DNA from: Epiperipatus broadwayi
Lineage: Eukaryota; Onychophora; Udeonychophora; Euonychophora; Peripatidae
Assembly (NCBI GenBank): GCA_028023455.1
Contig: JAQFVV010012536.1
Location: 1,508,001 to 1,572,000 of the forward strand
Length of the DNA: 64,000 nucleotides
Direction: 5' to 3'
Of the stretch, positions 24,760 through 37,759 are shown piece by piece. Every line of letters starts with the position of its first letter. Position 1 is the stretch's first letter. The notes under the pieces were generated by a model, which was not told where the DNA came from, did not search any database, and worked only from the letters and a program-made list of their open reading frames with translations. The translations under genes were made by a program, and so were the position numbers.

Positions 24760-25200
24760 TTAAATTAATATTAAATTATTCCCATTACTGTATTTTCAAT
24801 TATTACTTCAGCATGAAGTTCTTTCCAGGTTTAATCTAGTTTCTCCTATCCACTGCTTTTATTTTCTACAATATTCTGTCAAACTTTACTCTTTTTCATC
24901 TCAGTCATATATTTCATATGTGGTCTCTTTTTAGACAGTTTATATTCTCTTCTGATCCAGTATTTTCAGTTAATCATACATTTTATTTATCTGTCTGTGT
25001 GCAACTCATGCAGTTCCATATCTCTTTTTTTTAATTATGTCAGATATTCTTTATTCTTTCACATGCAGATCACTTTTTATGCCTCCTTGTTAATCTTAAT
25101 ATGCACCTTTCCACATTCTGATAACTGATCTGAAATTTCAATATTCCTTGTTTATTAAATATCCAAATCTCGGATCCATAAGTTAGGACTGATAAAATAA
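24760..25200 (-). pseudogene. LINE ORF2 C-terminal relic
   Basis: The minus strand from about 25190 reads LTYGSEIWIFNKQG followed by FQISYQNVERCILRLT, which is the post-RT block (Y-G-x-E-x-W, then a helix ending in R-x-M/I-L) of a LINE family different from the one at 8.2 kb. Downstream, out of frame, EKKSKV and TWKELHAE fit the region near the C terminus. Many stops. RT motifs are not included. Confidence 0.62.
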
Positions 25201-25459
25201 ATATATTTTCCCCAAGTGTATTATCATATAACATTTTCTCTTAATATTGTTATTTTTATCAAAGCACTCCACCCCATAGCTAAATTCTTTCAACCACAAT
25301 CTCCCTTTAAATGAAAAAGAGCTTGAATTTTGCAGCCCATTGAAAAGGAAAACTCTTAAATATATAATGCAATGATATTCTATTATATTAAAATTCAAGC
25401 TAATTTAAATAAGAAGTGTGAAACTAAGTAAGCAAAGATCTTACATTACAAATAAACAA

Positions 25460-25790
25460 AAACAGTGGCAAGACTCTCCATACAGTAATTCCATTCAGTG
25501 CAAGCCAGAGTAATCAATGGATGCAAGAAGGTTTGTGCATAAAATCCCTATCTAGTGTCTTCTCATTCAATATTCCCAGACTAGTTTTTAGCTTGTGGCT
25601 TTCATCAGTGAGGAGCCTTGGATCTGAGAGCACTGCATCTAGATAGGGATTTTATGCACAAACCTTTTTGCATCCATGGATTACTCTGGTTTACACTGAA
25701 TGGTGATATAGTAGGGAGAGCTTTGCCTCTGTTTAAACAGCTTGTGTAAGCATAAAGAATGGTGATCATATGATGTTTAGTGGCAAATAA
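25460..25790. mobile_element. Palindromic element, family B
   Basis: Left arm caagactctccatacagtaa and right arm tagggagagctttgcctctg pair as in the 22.7 kb copy; the shared right flank gaatggtgatcatatgatgt follows at about 25759. Confidence 0.8.
25562..25628 (-). ncRNA. Hammerhead-like motif (family B)
   Basis: On the minus strand: CTGATGA, stem II AGC/GCT around CACAA, then AAAAC where GAAAC is expected, then TAGT and C. Compared with the 57.1 kb copy the stem II pair G-C is replaced by A-T on both sides. Distal helix I keeps pairing through a G-T pair. The missing G of the second core block should block cleavage. Confidence 0.45.
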
Positions 25791-26510
25791 ACATGTTTAA
25801 ATTTATATATACTTAGATAGACTATGCACTACTCATTTTTACTACCAAACTGACATATAATAAATAGGAACAATGCATAACACTAGCTGAAATCTATAAT
25901 ATATATACACACACCATGAACAAAAGACAAAATATTATAAATTTTAGTGCTAGCGCATGTGCAATGTCCATTGTTTTGCATCAATAAACTTTTTAAAAGC
26001 TTTGAAATATAAATAATTATTAATAATGTTATCTGTTTTAATTAAATAAATCAATATTTATCCTCTAGTGCAGTTGTGGAATATTAGACTCTGACCTCTG
26101 ATCAATTTCAATTTTAGCACACTTATGACCTTCCAAACAAAACATTCATTCATTTATTTATTTATTTTATTTTAATCAATATTTTATTAAATGCAGTAAT
26201 AATAGTAATATTTACTATTTTAAAATTTATTTTTTTTGTTACAATATCTTATTGAAAATATTTCCCCCTTTCCATTATATAGAATTTTTTTTTTTTTTCA
26301 AAATTTCTTTAGCTTGCTGTAGGTTTTAAGCTTATACTTTATTGGATAAATAAACATTATTAACTCTTCCACATTTCAATATTTTTGTAGCATCTCCTAG
26401 TGACAATTTTAGTATTAAAACCTTTATATTATGAATCAATAAATTGTACTCAATTTATTAGAAATAAACGTTGACAAATTAAAATCAGCCTAAAAAAATA
26501 TATTTTGTCT

Positions 26511-26613
26511 TGCATTGGTGGTTGAGAGGTCAGCGTGACTGCTTTGCACTTGCAGGTAGTTGCCCGGGTTGTGGGTTCGCGTCCCGGCTGATGCTATGAC
26601 ACTTAAAAAAAAT
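26511..26613 (+). mobile_element. tRNA-derived SINE, copy 1
   Basis: The unit starts gcattggtggttgagaggtc, where tggttgagaggtcagcg resembles the A-box/D-arm of a class II (Leu/Ser-type) tRNA. It continues with an anticodon-like arm, a gttgcccgggttg variable-arm stretch, and gggttcgcgtccc as B-box/T-arm. The ends gcattgg and ctgatgc can pair as an acceptor stem with two wobble pairs. A tail of ttaaaaaaaa follows. Because the anticodon loop is enlarged and an A tail is present, it is a SINE rather than a functional tRNA gene. Confidence 0.8.
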
Positions 26614-26737
26614 TATAATTAAATTTTTGAAATATACAAAATAAAAGAAATATCTAATGAGAACAATTAATTTTTTTCTTACTGCACCATTATTACAATG
26701 CCATTAAAATAAATTAATAAAATCTTGGTTAAAACAG

Positions 26738-26910
26738 TAGCAAAGTATACAATAGTGACACCAAGTGGAAGCCATAGTAATCATTGGATGCTAGAAGTTT
26801 GTGCATAAAATCCGTGTCTAATGCTTATTTATCCAATATCCGTAGACTAGTTTCTAACATGTGGCTTTCATCAGTGAGAAGTCTTGGTTTTGAGAGCACT
26901 GCAGCTACTG
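26738..26910. repeat. Family B left half
   Basis: Shares agtaatcattggatgctag, gtgcataaaatcc and tatccaatatccgtagacta with family B, ending at gagagcactgcagc. The right half is missing or lies as a fragment at 27.17 kb. Confidence 0.7.
26831..26894 (-). ncRNA. Hammerhead-like motif, decayed copy (family B)
   Basis: Minus strand: CTGATGA, stem II AGC/GTT (one wobble pair) around CACAT, intact GAAAC, TAGT and C. Inner helix I is disrupted. Confidence 0.4.
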
Positions 26911-27165
26911 CAACTCTCCAAACAGTCACTTTTTATTTATTTACTTAACTATAAAGCTATGAGTCCAAGATGAAAATATAATAACTGTTTTTAATCCAAG
27001 GCAATTTATTTGTATAGTCATACAGAACTGAACCCAGTTCAATATTTATAAATTTTGGTGTCTAGTTTTTTAATAACTTGTCACTATCATTCTATTGGCA
27101 GGATTAGTATAAAACCACTAAAACATCACATGATCCCTATTTCCTATGCTTTAAAAAACCTGTTA

Positions 27166-27262
27166 ATACTGTAGGAAACTCTTCATACATTGGTGCTACC
27201 CAGAGCAGCTTGTGTAAATACAAGAAATGGTGATCATATGCTATTTTAGTGGTTTTATAAAA
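27166..27262. repeat. Family B right-end fragment
   Basis: Contains aggaaactcttcatacattg and cttgtgtaaatacaagaaat with gtgatcatatg, the right terminus and flank of family B. Confidence 0.55.
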
Positions 27263-29076
27263 TCTTGGTTAGTTGAACTTCATTTCTAAAATCTATACAA
27301 ATTATTATTAAGATATAAAGCTATGAAATTATACTCTAAAATTTAAAATTGCATTCATAATTATTAAAATATCACAAAAGTTTTGTACTGCAGTATTTGG
27401 TAGAGAAACTTTACCCTTTCCATAGTTCAAAATACCTATTGGCTGAGTGAATTAAAGCTCTAAACTTTTGATTGGTCAATTACAGAATTAGCAGTAAAAA
27501 TATATTCATCTTTTAATATTAGATTTGTTTTAGTTTCAATTGTAAAAAGCAAATTAATAATGTGTCAAATTATGAAAGTGAATGAAAGTTTTTTCAGAAA
27601 TAAATTTCTATTTATAATTATAAAAATATTCTATAGTGGTGAATCTAAAAAGAATGTTCATAACCTATTAGAAATTGCTCCATATGTCATTGATTTCTTT
27701 TTCAATTTACGTTCATGTAAAAATAAAGAATTTTTACTAATATCTTAACTATTTTTCTAAAATAATTATATTTTCAGCATATTTTATCAAAATAATTTAT
27801 AATATGTAAAAATACTTTAAAAATGTTGTAAAACATTCATTTTCATTTTGAAAATCAAAACAAAGAACTTGGAGGGGTGAAAATTGTTGACAAGTGCTTC
27901 CTTTTCTTCAAAATGAGAAACAACCAATTAGTGTTTTCAAAAGTCCACCTTTTCCCATAGTTAAAAGTTTAAATTTAAATATTATTGATTTTTTTACTTG
28001 TAAAATAATTCTAGAGAGGGCAGCATCTTATGGTACATTCAAGCTTTAAAATGAGCATAAATTCACTATGATAATGTAGAAATTACAGTTCTTTAGCTAA
28101 TTGTTTAGCCAATTCGATTAAAATCAAATCTGACATTAAAAGAGTTAACAGAGTTATTTCATGTGTAAGAGATGCCTTTGTACAAGTTAAATTCCAGTAT
28201 CACCAGTTCCATAATTATAATTATTTATAATTTCCAGACTTTGATAGCCACAAAATAACTTTTAGAACTATTCCATATGGTAAAAAATTAGGTGGATTTT
28301 AACCAACATGTAATAGGTTTGTTAAAAATAGGGCTTTTAGTTATTTTTAGCTTAATTTGAAATCTCTCCTACATAACTTGTTTATGTTTTCAATTAACAA
28401 AGTTTGCTTCTCAAATATTCATTTAATATTAGAATATTTGAAGTAATATTAGACTATTTACACTATTTCATAAATCAATTTTTTATATGCTCATTATTTC
28501 ACTGTAATAATTTAGTTGTATTGCTCACACTGCACACTATGTATCTACTATCAAAAAAAAACAATGTAACAGATCACAGCAAAATATGATAACTGGCAAT
28601 TAAATAAATTCAACTATCCAATATAATGAAAATTACTTATTTTTTGAATAAACAGACATATTATATAAACCACTAAGCAATCCGTATTAGCATTTAGATG
28701 TCATTTGCAATACTGTTCTGCACATCTAAACATATGAATGCATTTCACTAGCAACAGTTCTACTTTTCTTAGTTCTCAATTAATTAATAGTCTAAACAAC
28801 AATATAAAGTAATATTACCCTCTAGTAGTATTTTCTCTGTGAACCTTCTCAAGCATATACAAAATAATAAGATCAAGACAATCTGTATAGAATCCTAACC
28901 AGCTCATTAACCTTCAAGTAACTGGTACTTGGGATAGTAAACTATTCAATGATTGTGACTAACGTGGTGATCTTGTTCCACTAAGCACTCAATGGCAGAG
29001 AACATCTCCCACGAACAGCAACAAAGGTGCAGAACTCTTGTTGGAAATTTTCCCCCCTATTTATATGTCCCTGCAT
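27263..29076. other. No supported feature
   Basis: AT-rich; the frames at 27560-27748 and 28404-28589 show no domain and have the composition of noise. Confidence 0.45.
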
Positions 29077-29180
29077 ATTTTTTTTAAGTGTCATAGCATC
29101 GGCCGGGACGCGAACCCACAACCTGGGAAACTGCCTGCAAGTGCAAGGCAGTTGCGCTGACCTCTCGACCACCAATGCGT
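29077..29180 (-). mobile_element. tRNA-derived SINE, copy 2
   Basis: Minus-strand copy with the same A-box, gtgggttcgcgtccc B-box and T-run (A tail on the minus strand). The anticodon-like arm pairs aactgcc with ggcagtt around a loop longer than the seven bases of a tRNA. Confidence 0.82.
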
Positions 29181-29407
29181 GGATTTAATTAGTGTATTTT
29201 TATTTAATCAAAAAAAAAATGTTTTCATATTTTAATTTTTTACGTCTCGTCTTACCACTATTATTTCGTTAATTAATGATCCAGACTTTAGCATTTCAAA
29301 TTCCATAATTAATTATTTCTTATTATCATAATGATATGATAATGTATAGTTGTTAGAGTCAATACAGTGGCTTTAATGATAATATCATTTTAATGGAATT
29401 TGTTAAG

Positions 29408-29514
29408 AATTTTTTTTTCTCATGTATCATAGCATCCATCAGGAAACGAACCCACTAATCCGGGACATCTGCTTGTAAGGCAGCTGTCACTGACCTCTCG
29501 ACCAGCAATATGTT
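29408..29514 (-). mobile_element. tRNA-derived SINE, copy 3 (diverged, tRNA-like loop)
   Basis: Minus strand: ggtcgagaggtcagtgac as A-box, gtgggttcgtttcc as B-box and a T-run flank. Its anticodon-like arm is ctgc/gcag with the seven-base loop cttacaa, so it lacks the extra bases seen in copies 1, 2 and 4 and looks closer to the parent tRNA. Confidence 0.72.
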
Positions 29515-29592
29515 GGCATGCAATAATATCATTTTTAAAAAATGTGTTTTTTTACTAATTCAGTTTTTCTTGATTTTGGTCTGTTGTGTATT

Positions 29593-29678
29593 TAGCGCGA
29601 CTGCCTTGCACTAGCAAGCAGTTGCCCGGGTTGCAGGTTCACGTCCCGGTCGATGCTATGACACTTAAAAAAAAATTA
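29593..29678 (+). mobile_element. tRNA-derived SINE, copy 4 (5' truncated)
   Basis: Starts inside the D-arm (agcgcgactgcc), keeps the enlarged anticodon-like loop, caggttcacgtccc as B-box and an A-rich tail. The A-box is gone. Confidence 0.75.
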
Positions 29679-30158
29679 CAAGTTTTAAGCTAAGTAACAA
29701 ACCCCATGACAATCCAAACCCAAGGAAGATCTAATTATTAAAACATATAAAGAAAATAATTTCAGTATTAAAATAAAGAAGGTAATATTGGTATTAATTT
29801 TTTTTTGAGACAGCTCTGGAATCAATGCCATAATCTCGTATGTGAAAACATTTGTCACTTTACCACTATGCTATATTGAAAACATTATAGTGATAACTAT
29901 AAAATATGATTACTTACTAAATGGCTGCAGAACTATCATAATTATTTTGAGGCAGTATTTTTAAATACATTTATTTTTAAATAAATTATTAATAGCAATG
30001 CATAATTTTTATGTAAATTAGGATATTTAAATAAAAGTGATTTGCAGTGACATAGCTCTAGTCTGTTTCATTTAGTGCAGTACTCTATAGAGTATGTACT
30101 ATGTCTCTAGTCTGTTTTGTTTAGTGTAATATTAGAGTATATAATATGTATTATATTT

Positions 30159-30225
30159 CAAGCAATTATCATAAGACTTTGCAAAAATGCAATCTCATAA
30201 GACTTTGCAAAAATGCAATCTCATA
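30159..30225. repeat. 27 bp tandem duplication
   Basis: The unit cataagactttgcaaaaatg followed by caatct occurs twice without change. Confidence 0.95.
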
Positions 30226-32295
30226 TTTAAATAGAAAATATTTACAATCAGAATGTGTTTCTAATAATGAGAAATTTGGAAATCCAAGCATTTGATGTAC
30301 ATATAAATTTTATTAACTATTGTGGAACACAGCATTCCATGGATGAAATGCCTTTGTGCTCTGCACAACCTCCTCATCCACATGTGGCATCCTTGAACCT
30401 TAACATAGTTTCATTTTCACCATTACTACAAAATTTCTTAACTTTGTATTTTTAAAAGTAAAACATATTCAAATAAAATTTAAGGGTAATCACAAAAATA
30501 TTTCTTTTTTAATAATTACTAGCTAATGTCTTGTAAAAATTAATCATATATATTTAAATAAACTATAGAAAGTATACAATATTTTACTTATTGTTAAGAA
30601 CAATAGAAAAAGAATTTACAAATAACTTTGCAACCACCATCTTAAAAAATCTACCAATCAGCAGCATTGTTGGTTTATTTGCAGTGCTTCCTTTGTAGAG
30701 TACTGCCATCTTTAGATTTTTTTTTAAATTAATAAATCAATATTTCCCTTAGATCCAGTTTCTGCCATCAAATGAATGCATGACCAGTAAAATAATATTA
30801 TAGATAGCCAAAAGAGAAAGAAAAAAAGCTGAGAATGATAGCAGCGTCATTAAATGCTCCATAATATCACATAGCTGAGAATTGGTTTCTTAATAAAGAT
30901 CTGTTTACATATTTATGTGTACATTGGAAGGCTTTCAGATTCCATTTGAAAATCATGGGTTCAATGTCCACTCATTTAAGATACTGATGATGATGGTTAC
31001 ATCGTATTACAATGTTTGTATTTATTGTTAGTAGTTGTGTGGTAGGTGAAGCAATTTATGTTTTGGCTAATAGTGGTAAAAAAGATTATATCTATCATCA
31101 GCCCACATTAGGGGGATTCAAAATGTAAGACTTGAAGCCATAAAATTTGCAAAATAAATCCTGACTTTATAAAAATATATTTTATATTAAAATGAAGTTA
31201 TTATAATATATATATATACTTCCAATCATAGTATTCAATTACAAAAACTTTATTACAAATAGATGAAAAATAGAACTAATTTTTATCTACCATTAAATTT
31301 TCTCCATTAACCTATCACAGTGGCTCTTTTGTTATGAAATTTTTATGAAATAAAAGGGGATCCTTTTTTACTTCAAACCGTAGTTGTTATATGGATTTAA
31401 ATTCTGAAAATTATACTTATAGGTATAAGAATGCAAAAGCTCTAGCATCTTCCTTGATATTTTGAATATATATATAATTAGAATAAATGAAGGCATATAA
31501 CATATTTAACTCTTTGGCATTTCTTTCACAATTCATCATTTTCTTTGTTCTCACATTCAACATAGAATTTAAGATTAAACCAGTATTACTTATCAAAAAA
31601 TAATAAATTTGACTTCACTTGATATATATTCTTGTTTATTACTGAAATAAATTTTAAATGTTCATATTTTCTTTACATAAATATTTTAAAAAATGAGAAA
31701 AGATTACATGTCATCATTTCTAGAAAGATTATTTTAATTTTACAAAAACAATGAAATCTTCATTATTTGTCATTTTTAAAAAATAATCTGAACAAATCTT
31801 TATTTATTTCTCTTATATATTACAAAATATGCTTTAAAAGTTCAAAATTTTTCAATATTTATTGCAAAATGATGGTAATTTCATTTTCATTATTATAATT
31901 AAATTGCTTACATAGAAAGCTAAGCTATTAAATAACTTCAGGGGATATTTGCATCAGCCGCTAATATAACATTCTAGTTTTGAAAATAAATTATTTCCAT
32001 TTAAAAAAAAATATTAATAATTTATATTTTTGATTTCTAATAAATATTGTATAAACTATTATATAAAAAATATCTAGAGTTGTAATGAATTCGCAAATAA
32101 ACATGTTTTTGGTTATTTGAACCATTTTCTTTAAACAATGTCATAAAAATTGTGACATCTAAAACCTGAATACTATAGAAGCACTTGTCAAGGTGGACCT
32201 AAATTCCATTATTTTGAGGAACTTTTTTATTTTCCTGCCATCTATGGAATTTTTTTCAAACTAAAATTTTATATTATAATGTATATAATTAATAT
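30226..32295. other. No supported feature
   Basis: No gene or repeat recognised. A stretch gggttcaatgtcc near 30958 looks like an isolated B-box without a partner A-box. Confidence 0.4.
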
Positions 32296-32390
32296 TTACT
32301 AAGGCAATAAACCTTTAAGCATGTGCACTTGAAAATGCAAAGGTAGGGACCTCTACAGGTCTTAACCACAAGCTTACTTACAGTTAATGA
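32296..32390. repeat. Half copy of palindromic family D
   Basis: Contains gtagggacctctacaggt and ttaaccacaagcttac, as in one arm of the palindrome at 51.07-51.26 kb. Confidence 0.7.
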
Positions 32391-32463
32391 TTAAGAAGAT
32401 ATTCCTTCTCCAAAATATGACTCATGTAAGTCATATTCATGAATTATATTTTGAAACCATCAT

Positions 32464-32745
32464 TTGCAATCTTTGTTGATCCATTGGAGGATGAAAAACT
32501 TTAATGCTATTTCTCCAATTCATAACTTCTTTGACCATATCCCAGTCTTTCTTGTTTCATTTATTCATCTCACATGTGGTATAGGTCTTTTACAATCTCT
32601 TGGGATCCAGTTTAAAACGGCAACTGTTCATCTTTTATCATCTCTTCTGGCAATATGTCTAGCACAGCTTCATTCCAGTTTCTTAATTCATACAACCATG
32701 CCATTAATGTCTTTTGTTTTCTCAACTATGTAATTCATTTTTGAT
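32464..32745 (-). pseudogene. LINE ORF2 C-terminal relic
   Basis: On the minus strand one frame reads ARHIARRDDKR, then a stop, then VLNWIPRDCKRPIPHVR and NETRKTGI; this is the G-H-x-x-R-R-x-D, then W-x-P-R block plus basic linker found after the RT thumb in several LINE families. A neighbouring frame adds YELEK, matching the W-R-x-L-E-like end. The apparent 89-codon plus-strand frame over the same bases is its shadow. Confidence 0.65.
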
Positions 32746-32942
32746 CTTTTTTGTGACTCCTCAACATCTCTAATGGCTCTTCTAAAACAACTCAAAGATT
32801 AAAAAACCCATCAATTAAAAACCTTTCTTTTCAAACATAGGTATATTTTCTTTTAGTATGAAGTTATTTTTATCAAAATCCCTCTACACAAGTATGATTC
32901 TATGATTTATCTATATTTATATAATCTGACACTGGAATCTAT

Positions 32943-35132
32943 TGTAACGATCCGGAGAAAGTGACTTACGCAATCTGCACTACGGGCCGCCATCTAGGCA
33001 TTTGAACCTAGAAAAATTTATAAAGTAGGCAGATACGTAAGTCAAAAAAAAAAAATTTTTTTTTTTTTTTTAAATTTTGATTCCAGTCGTTAGCCCATGT
33101 CACTAGCTCAGTGGAATAGCAGAGATTTAATAAGATAATCTAAGAGTATATATAAAAAAAGGAATAAAATAAGCCACTGCCAGTAATTAACATACAAACA
33201 TTTATTTATGCACATATATATAAGATTTAAAATTATTTTAGTATTAGTTTTACATTTTAACATTATTTTTAACTTTACCTTAGATTTTAATTTACATTTT
33301 AATTTCTATTATATTATAAGTTTACATTTTAATTAAGTTCGCACAGATGGGATTATAAAAGCTTGTTATAATAAGTTGCTATAGATCGGTTACATAGATT
33401 ACACGGTTAAAAACATTCCAAAGTAAACATAAGCGATCAAAATATAAAATTATTGATTACTGACAATTGCGGAGGGAAATTTATATGTAACCCAATAGTA
33501 TTCACCATAAGATGCTTGCATTGTCATCAATAACTTAAAAGACATCCGAATAAATACATTTTAGATACTCACCGTAAGGTATCATTATTTATCGAATGTC
33601 TATATATTTTGATCAAATATGAAAACACAAAACATAGTTAACCGATAAACAATCCATGCAAGCGTCTATAAACAACTTAAATTTAATGCATTTTTATTTA
33701 GAATCGAGTATGAATACTACATAGATTTGCATTGAAATTAAAATATTCTATCCCTATTTAACCTTAGGCTAAAATTCAGTAGTCAAACTGGCATCAATTC
33801 ATCTGATATATCGATGTATTCAATGTAATAAAATACGACGCACAAAAGGTTAAAAGAAGAAATTGCCTCTTATGAGATAGGAATATTACATCTATCTCTA
33901 AAGAAGAGCAATAAAACAAAAAACTCCATAGAAAGGAACTGCGGTATCCGACTTATAATTCCTTCCATAGGCAAACGGAAGTGTGCGGCGTATGAAGCGA
34001 TTCTGCCCATGGCGAATCAATATTACATCTACTAATCACACCAATATATCCAATCCATTGACCCAATTTAACCACGAAACAAATAACCTAAGATTACCCT
34101 CCCTAATATAACTTTACAAATCTATACAGCCATTCACGCCCGACTTAAGTTTAACATTTATATAATTTAACTTAAGGAAAAAAAAATCATAATAAAACTT
34201 AAAGAACAAAAAATAAATAAATGGAAATGATTTTACAAAATAAATACATTAAATAAAATTATAACTAATTAATAAATAATGTTGGTCAGATAGAATAATA
34301 TTGCAATTATTTAAATCTAGAAAGTTTTTAATTTACTGTTCATAAATTTTAAAGTTCTTACGGTTATTTAAATAGTTCATCTTCATATATTCCTTGCCGT
34401 TTGAACGTGAATTCCCACGTCGTCCGAAGATTGGTATCCTGTTGGCCGATTTATTTATCCATCCGGAGATTTTTTAGTGTAGTTGGTCCTCAATGTAGAA
34501 ACGATGGCTCATTTTTCTTCCTTTCTTAACAGAACTGAAGGTATTGAAGCTGTGCGTCTTTTTCAATCCCCTCAGCACTAACACCTAGCTGTTACATCGT
34601 AATAATCATCAATAACTAGTCACTAATTAATAATTTCCAAATTTTCCTTTTATACGTATTCGAAGGATTGACTTAACATTACGTCATCGATGAGATGGTC
34701 CTTTCGCTGCGGTCCGATTTCCAAATGGATTTATTTCATTTGCTGAAAGTTTCTATTGTTTTCTTATCTGACCGGTGTTTTTACATTTAAATGCCAAGGC
34801 TGGTTTACATTTAACTAATTAACAATCATTTCCATTTCTGATTAATTAACCTGTTTTCCAAATCAAAAATATGTTTAAAGATAAATTTAAAGATATAATT
34901 TTATCTCCAAATCTTTTTAAAATTTAGTTTTAAAATACTTTTTCTTTAATAAATTTTTATTTTAATAATTTTTCATTATCTGTGCGATTTAATATATGAG
35001 TTTAAGATGATATTTAATTTCAATTTTTAATTCTTAAAGAAAATTTTTAAATGCGAACTTTTTAATTTACTTTCATGTTTAATAAATAAAAATAAAAAAA
35101 CAACAATGTAACGAACGTCTGTGCTCGTTACA
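32943..35132 (-). mobile_element. Solo-LTR-like element, copy A (2190 bp)
   Basis: It starts TGTAACGA and ends TCGTTACA, an 8 bp inverted terminus of the TG...CA kind usual for LTRs. The 4 bp CTAT is present directly on both sides (32939-32942 and 35133-35136), as expected for integrase-made insertions such as Ty3/gypsy or retrovirus-like elements. Read on the minus strand, a TATA-type box (tataaaagg) lies about 480 bp from the 5' end. No gag, pol or primer-binding site is found next to it, so it appears to be a solo LTR. No open frame is retained. A non-LTR-class origin is possible but less likely. Confidence 0.72.
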
Positions 35133-35424
35133 CTATAGAATCTGTCAATATAGTCATCTTCTGAGTGTCACCAAAACGTGCCTAAAAATAAGCCGTTGTA
35201 TTAAATAAATTATTTTTAGAATTATAAGCAGAGAATAATTAATTTCAAATATTTTATTAAAATATCATAACCAATTAAGTTGCTTTGTTTGAAAAGTTAC
35301 AAATTCCATTCTGCCTGTATTGTAACAGAAATAATTTTTTAAAAAATATTTTATTAAATTATGTTTAATGAATAATATTATTTCCATATTTCTTAAAACC
35401 TAATACTGTTATTGTATTGATTAT

Positions 35425-35935
35425 ATATAGGGGATTTGAACTCAGACTTTCAAGCCCCTTTACTATCCACACTATCTCATACTACTGATACACATGACCA
35501 CACACATGCAGAAAATGTAAATAATCACCAATGTCCATATTTCGTGCTAAACCAGCACTCATCAGTTGGTCCAGATTACCGTCTCCCATACATATATGTA
35601 ATCAGTGCTCAATATTGGCATCAGCATGGGATTTGGGAATTCTATCATCAGATTTTCAATGGTATGGAATGGCTGAAGAGTTGGAGGTTGGAATGGGTTG
35701 AATCCTGTCCATTAAAGTGTAAGAATTTGCTATCTTAATGTAAACTGAGCACTGATTATATATATGTATGGGAGATGAGAGTCTGAACCAACTGATGAAC
35801 ACTGGTTTAGCACAAAATACATATATTGGTGATTATTTATCTTTTCTGCATGTGTGTAGTCATGTGTATCAGTAATATGAAATAGTGTGGATAGTGAACG
35901 GGCGTGAAAGTCTGAGTTCAAATCCCCTATATTTA
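35425..35935. repeat. Palindromic element, family A
   Basis: Left arm ataggggatttgaactcaga pairs with tctgagttcaaatcccctat at the right; both halves keep ataaataatcaccaat-type centres. In the inward direction each arm ends gagttcaaatcccc, resembling a tRNA B-box. Confidence 0.88.
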
Positions 35936-36169
35936 CAATTAGGCTCTAAGTATAAGAGTGCCTGTTATTTCAAGTCTTGTATTAATTATATATATATTAA
36001 AGGCATCTGTTTTATTCATATTTAAGAATTATTATAGTTATATGACGTCATCAAAAATATCACGTGGTTTTAGAACAGAGTGAAGAAATCTGCTCTTGAA
36101 GTCAACAGTCATTTTTTGTGACAATCATTTCACCAGAATTATTTATTAGCTGTTTGATTTTTTTCAAAT

Positions 36170-36560
36170 TGTTCAAAGATATATTCATTATTGTGATGAT
36201 AGAGTTTGTCTATTTCATCACTGGTCATCCTCTTTCTCTTTTACAATTTTTCAGAGCATTACAATCTTTTATAATGAATTAAATTGATTTGACGATATGA
36301 TCCAAAATAAGACATTTTATATCTGATAACTTAGGCTTAAAGTCAAAGCTCCAGATCTTCACCTATACTACAATTCAAAAACAAATACTTTTAGCTGAAT
36401 TTTTTTAGTGTCCAACTTTTACATCCATAGAGTATCATTAAAAAATTTCATAACTTGAACATTTCTAGTTTTTATAGATCTGTTCATATCTTTACAAATC
36501 TTTCCCAAGTCATTTATTGTAACTGTACACCTATTCTAAGATTATAATGAATCTAGTGAC
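36170..36560 (-). pseudogene. LINE ORF2 C-terminal relic
   Basis: Minus strand near 36440-36365: ILYGCKSWTLKK followed by KVFVFEL, the post-RT block again, then decayed sequence and, near 36240, a stretch with RG, P-V-M-K and a hydrophobic end that fits the R-G-R-P-x-x-R-W block. No RT motif is present. Confidence 0.6.
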
Positions 36561-37368
36561 TTTTAGATTATGTATTAATGATGAATGATCAAAATAAACA
36601 AATGCTACCAACTGCTTATATGTCGTTTTTATTAATTTTTAAGTTATCTACTGACTAAATTTGTCTTTTTTTCCTGGGGTTAGAATAGTCATTATTCTTT
36701 AGGAATGGCTGTTAAGTACATTTTATCTTTCAGTAGTCAAAATTTTAAGTATTATATTATATTTAAAGTAATTTTCATTATACCTATTACATCATATAAC
36801 GATTAAAAGGCTACATTTATACCCTCTTGCACGATATTTTCCCTTCACATTCTTTCCTTTATAGCAGGTTAAAACTCGATATTATTTAAATTCTCATAAA
36901 TTCAATGCAGCTCAGGCAATCATTAATTATATTGAATTTTTTTTTTTTAGTATTTAATTCATCAAATAGATTCTCTGCGCTATTTGTTTAAGTAAAAATG
37001 TCAACATTATTTTTGACATTCCAAATTCTATACAAAACTTTTAAAAGCTACTAGGACAAAGAAACTACAAATGAACAATAAATTACTCAACTTAATTGCT
37101 ACATATTACTAAAGTACAAATCATTCTTAGCATATAATGCCGTTATTTCTCTTTTTTTTCCTCTGCACAAAAGCGATATAGAGCATTAACCCTTCCAGGA
37201 CTAGGAAATTTTAAATTTGATGCAGTATATATATACGCTATATATATAATAGCTGCGCATTTTCAATTATATCACATTCACGTCTTTAAAATAAAATATT
37301 CATAAATTTTCAGTTATCAAAATTAAATACATTATAGCATTATAATAGCTCGTGTAAAATAATAATAA

Positions 37369-37509
37369 TTGGTACTTGGGTATTATTCCTGCAGCCAAGG
37401 AAAGATAGGAGGATTTTTTACATTCGTATTAATACACTGCTAACTTTTTAATGTTGCTATTTTGGCATCCTATCTTTCCTAGGTTGTAGGAATAATACCC
37501 AAGTACCGA
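37369..37509. repeat. MITE-like hairpin element
   Basis: Left end ggtacttgggtattattcct pairs with aggaataatacccaagtacc at the right; inner pairing continues through gaaagatagga. About 135 bp, no coding capacity. Confidence 0.88.
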
Positions 37510-37759
37510 TTTTTGATTATATAATATTTATTTCCTTTCAAGGATTAGGAAGCTAATTAATCAGGAATGGCAAATTTAGGCAAACTAGTAAAAATTGCAA
37601 TCCAGAATAGTAATGGTGCTTTTAGAATATTACTACATTGATTGCTAAATCTAAAACACACATATAGTATATATATTAAGAAGTAATACTCACAAAATAT
37701 AAAAATCAGAATTAAAAAAGAAACACTTTTCTTTATTTTGCTGTAATATCCTATAAATA

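Noticed and set aside
26511-29678. Functional tRNA genes
   Set aside because: Enlarged anticodon loop, T-stem mismatch and A-rich tail point to SINE copies.
32464-32733. 89-codon plus-strand frame
   Set aside because: Shadow of the minus-strand LINE relic, which has recognisable blocks.
13264-37200. piggyBac-like ends (ttaaccctt at about 13266 and 37187)
   Set aside because: No matching inverted ends next to TTAA could be found.
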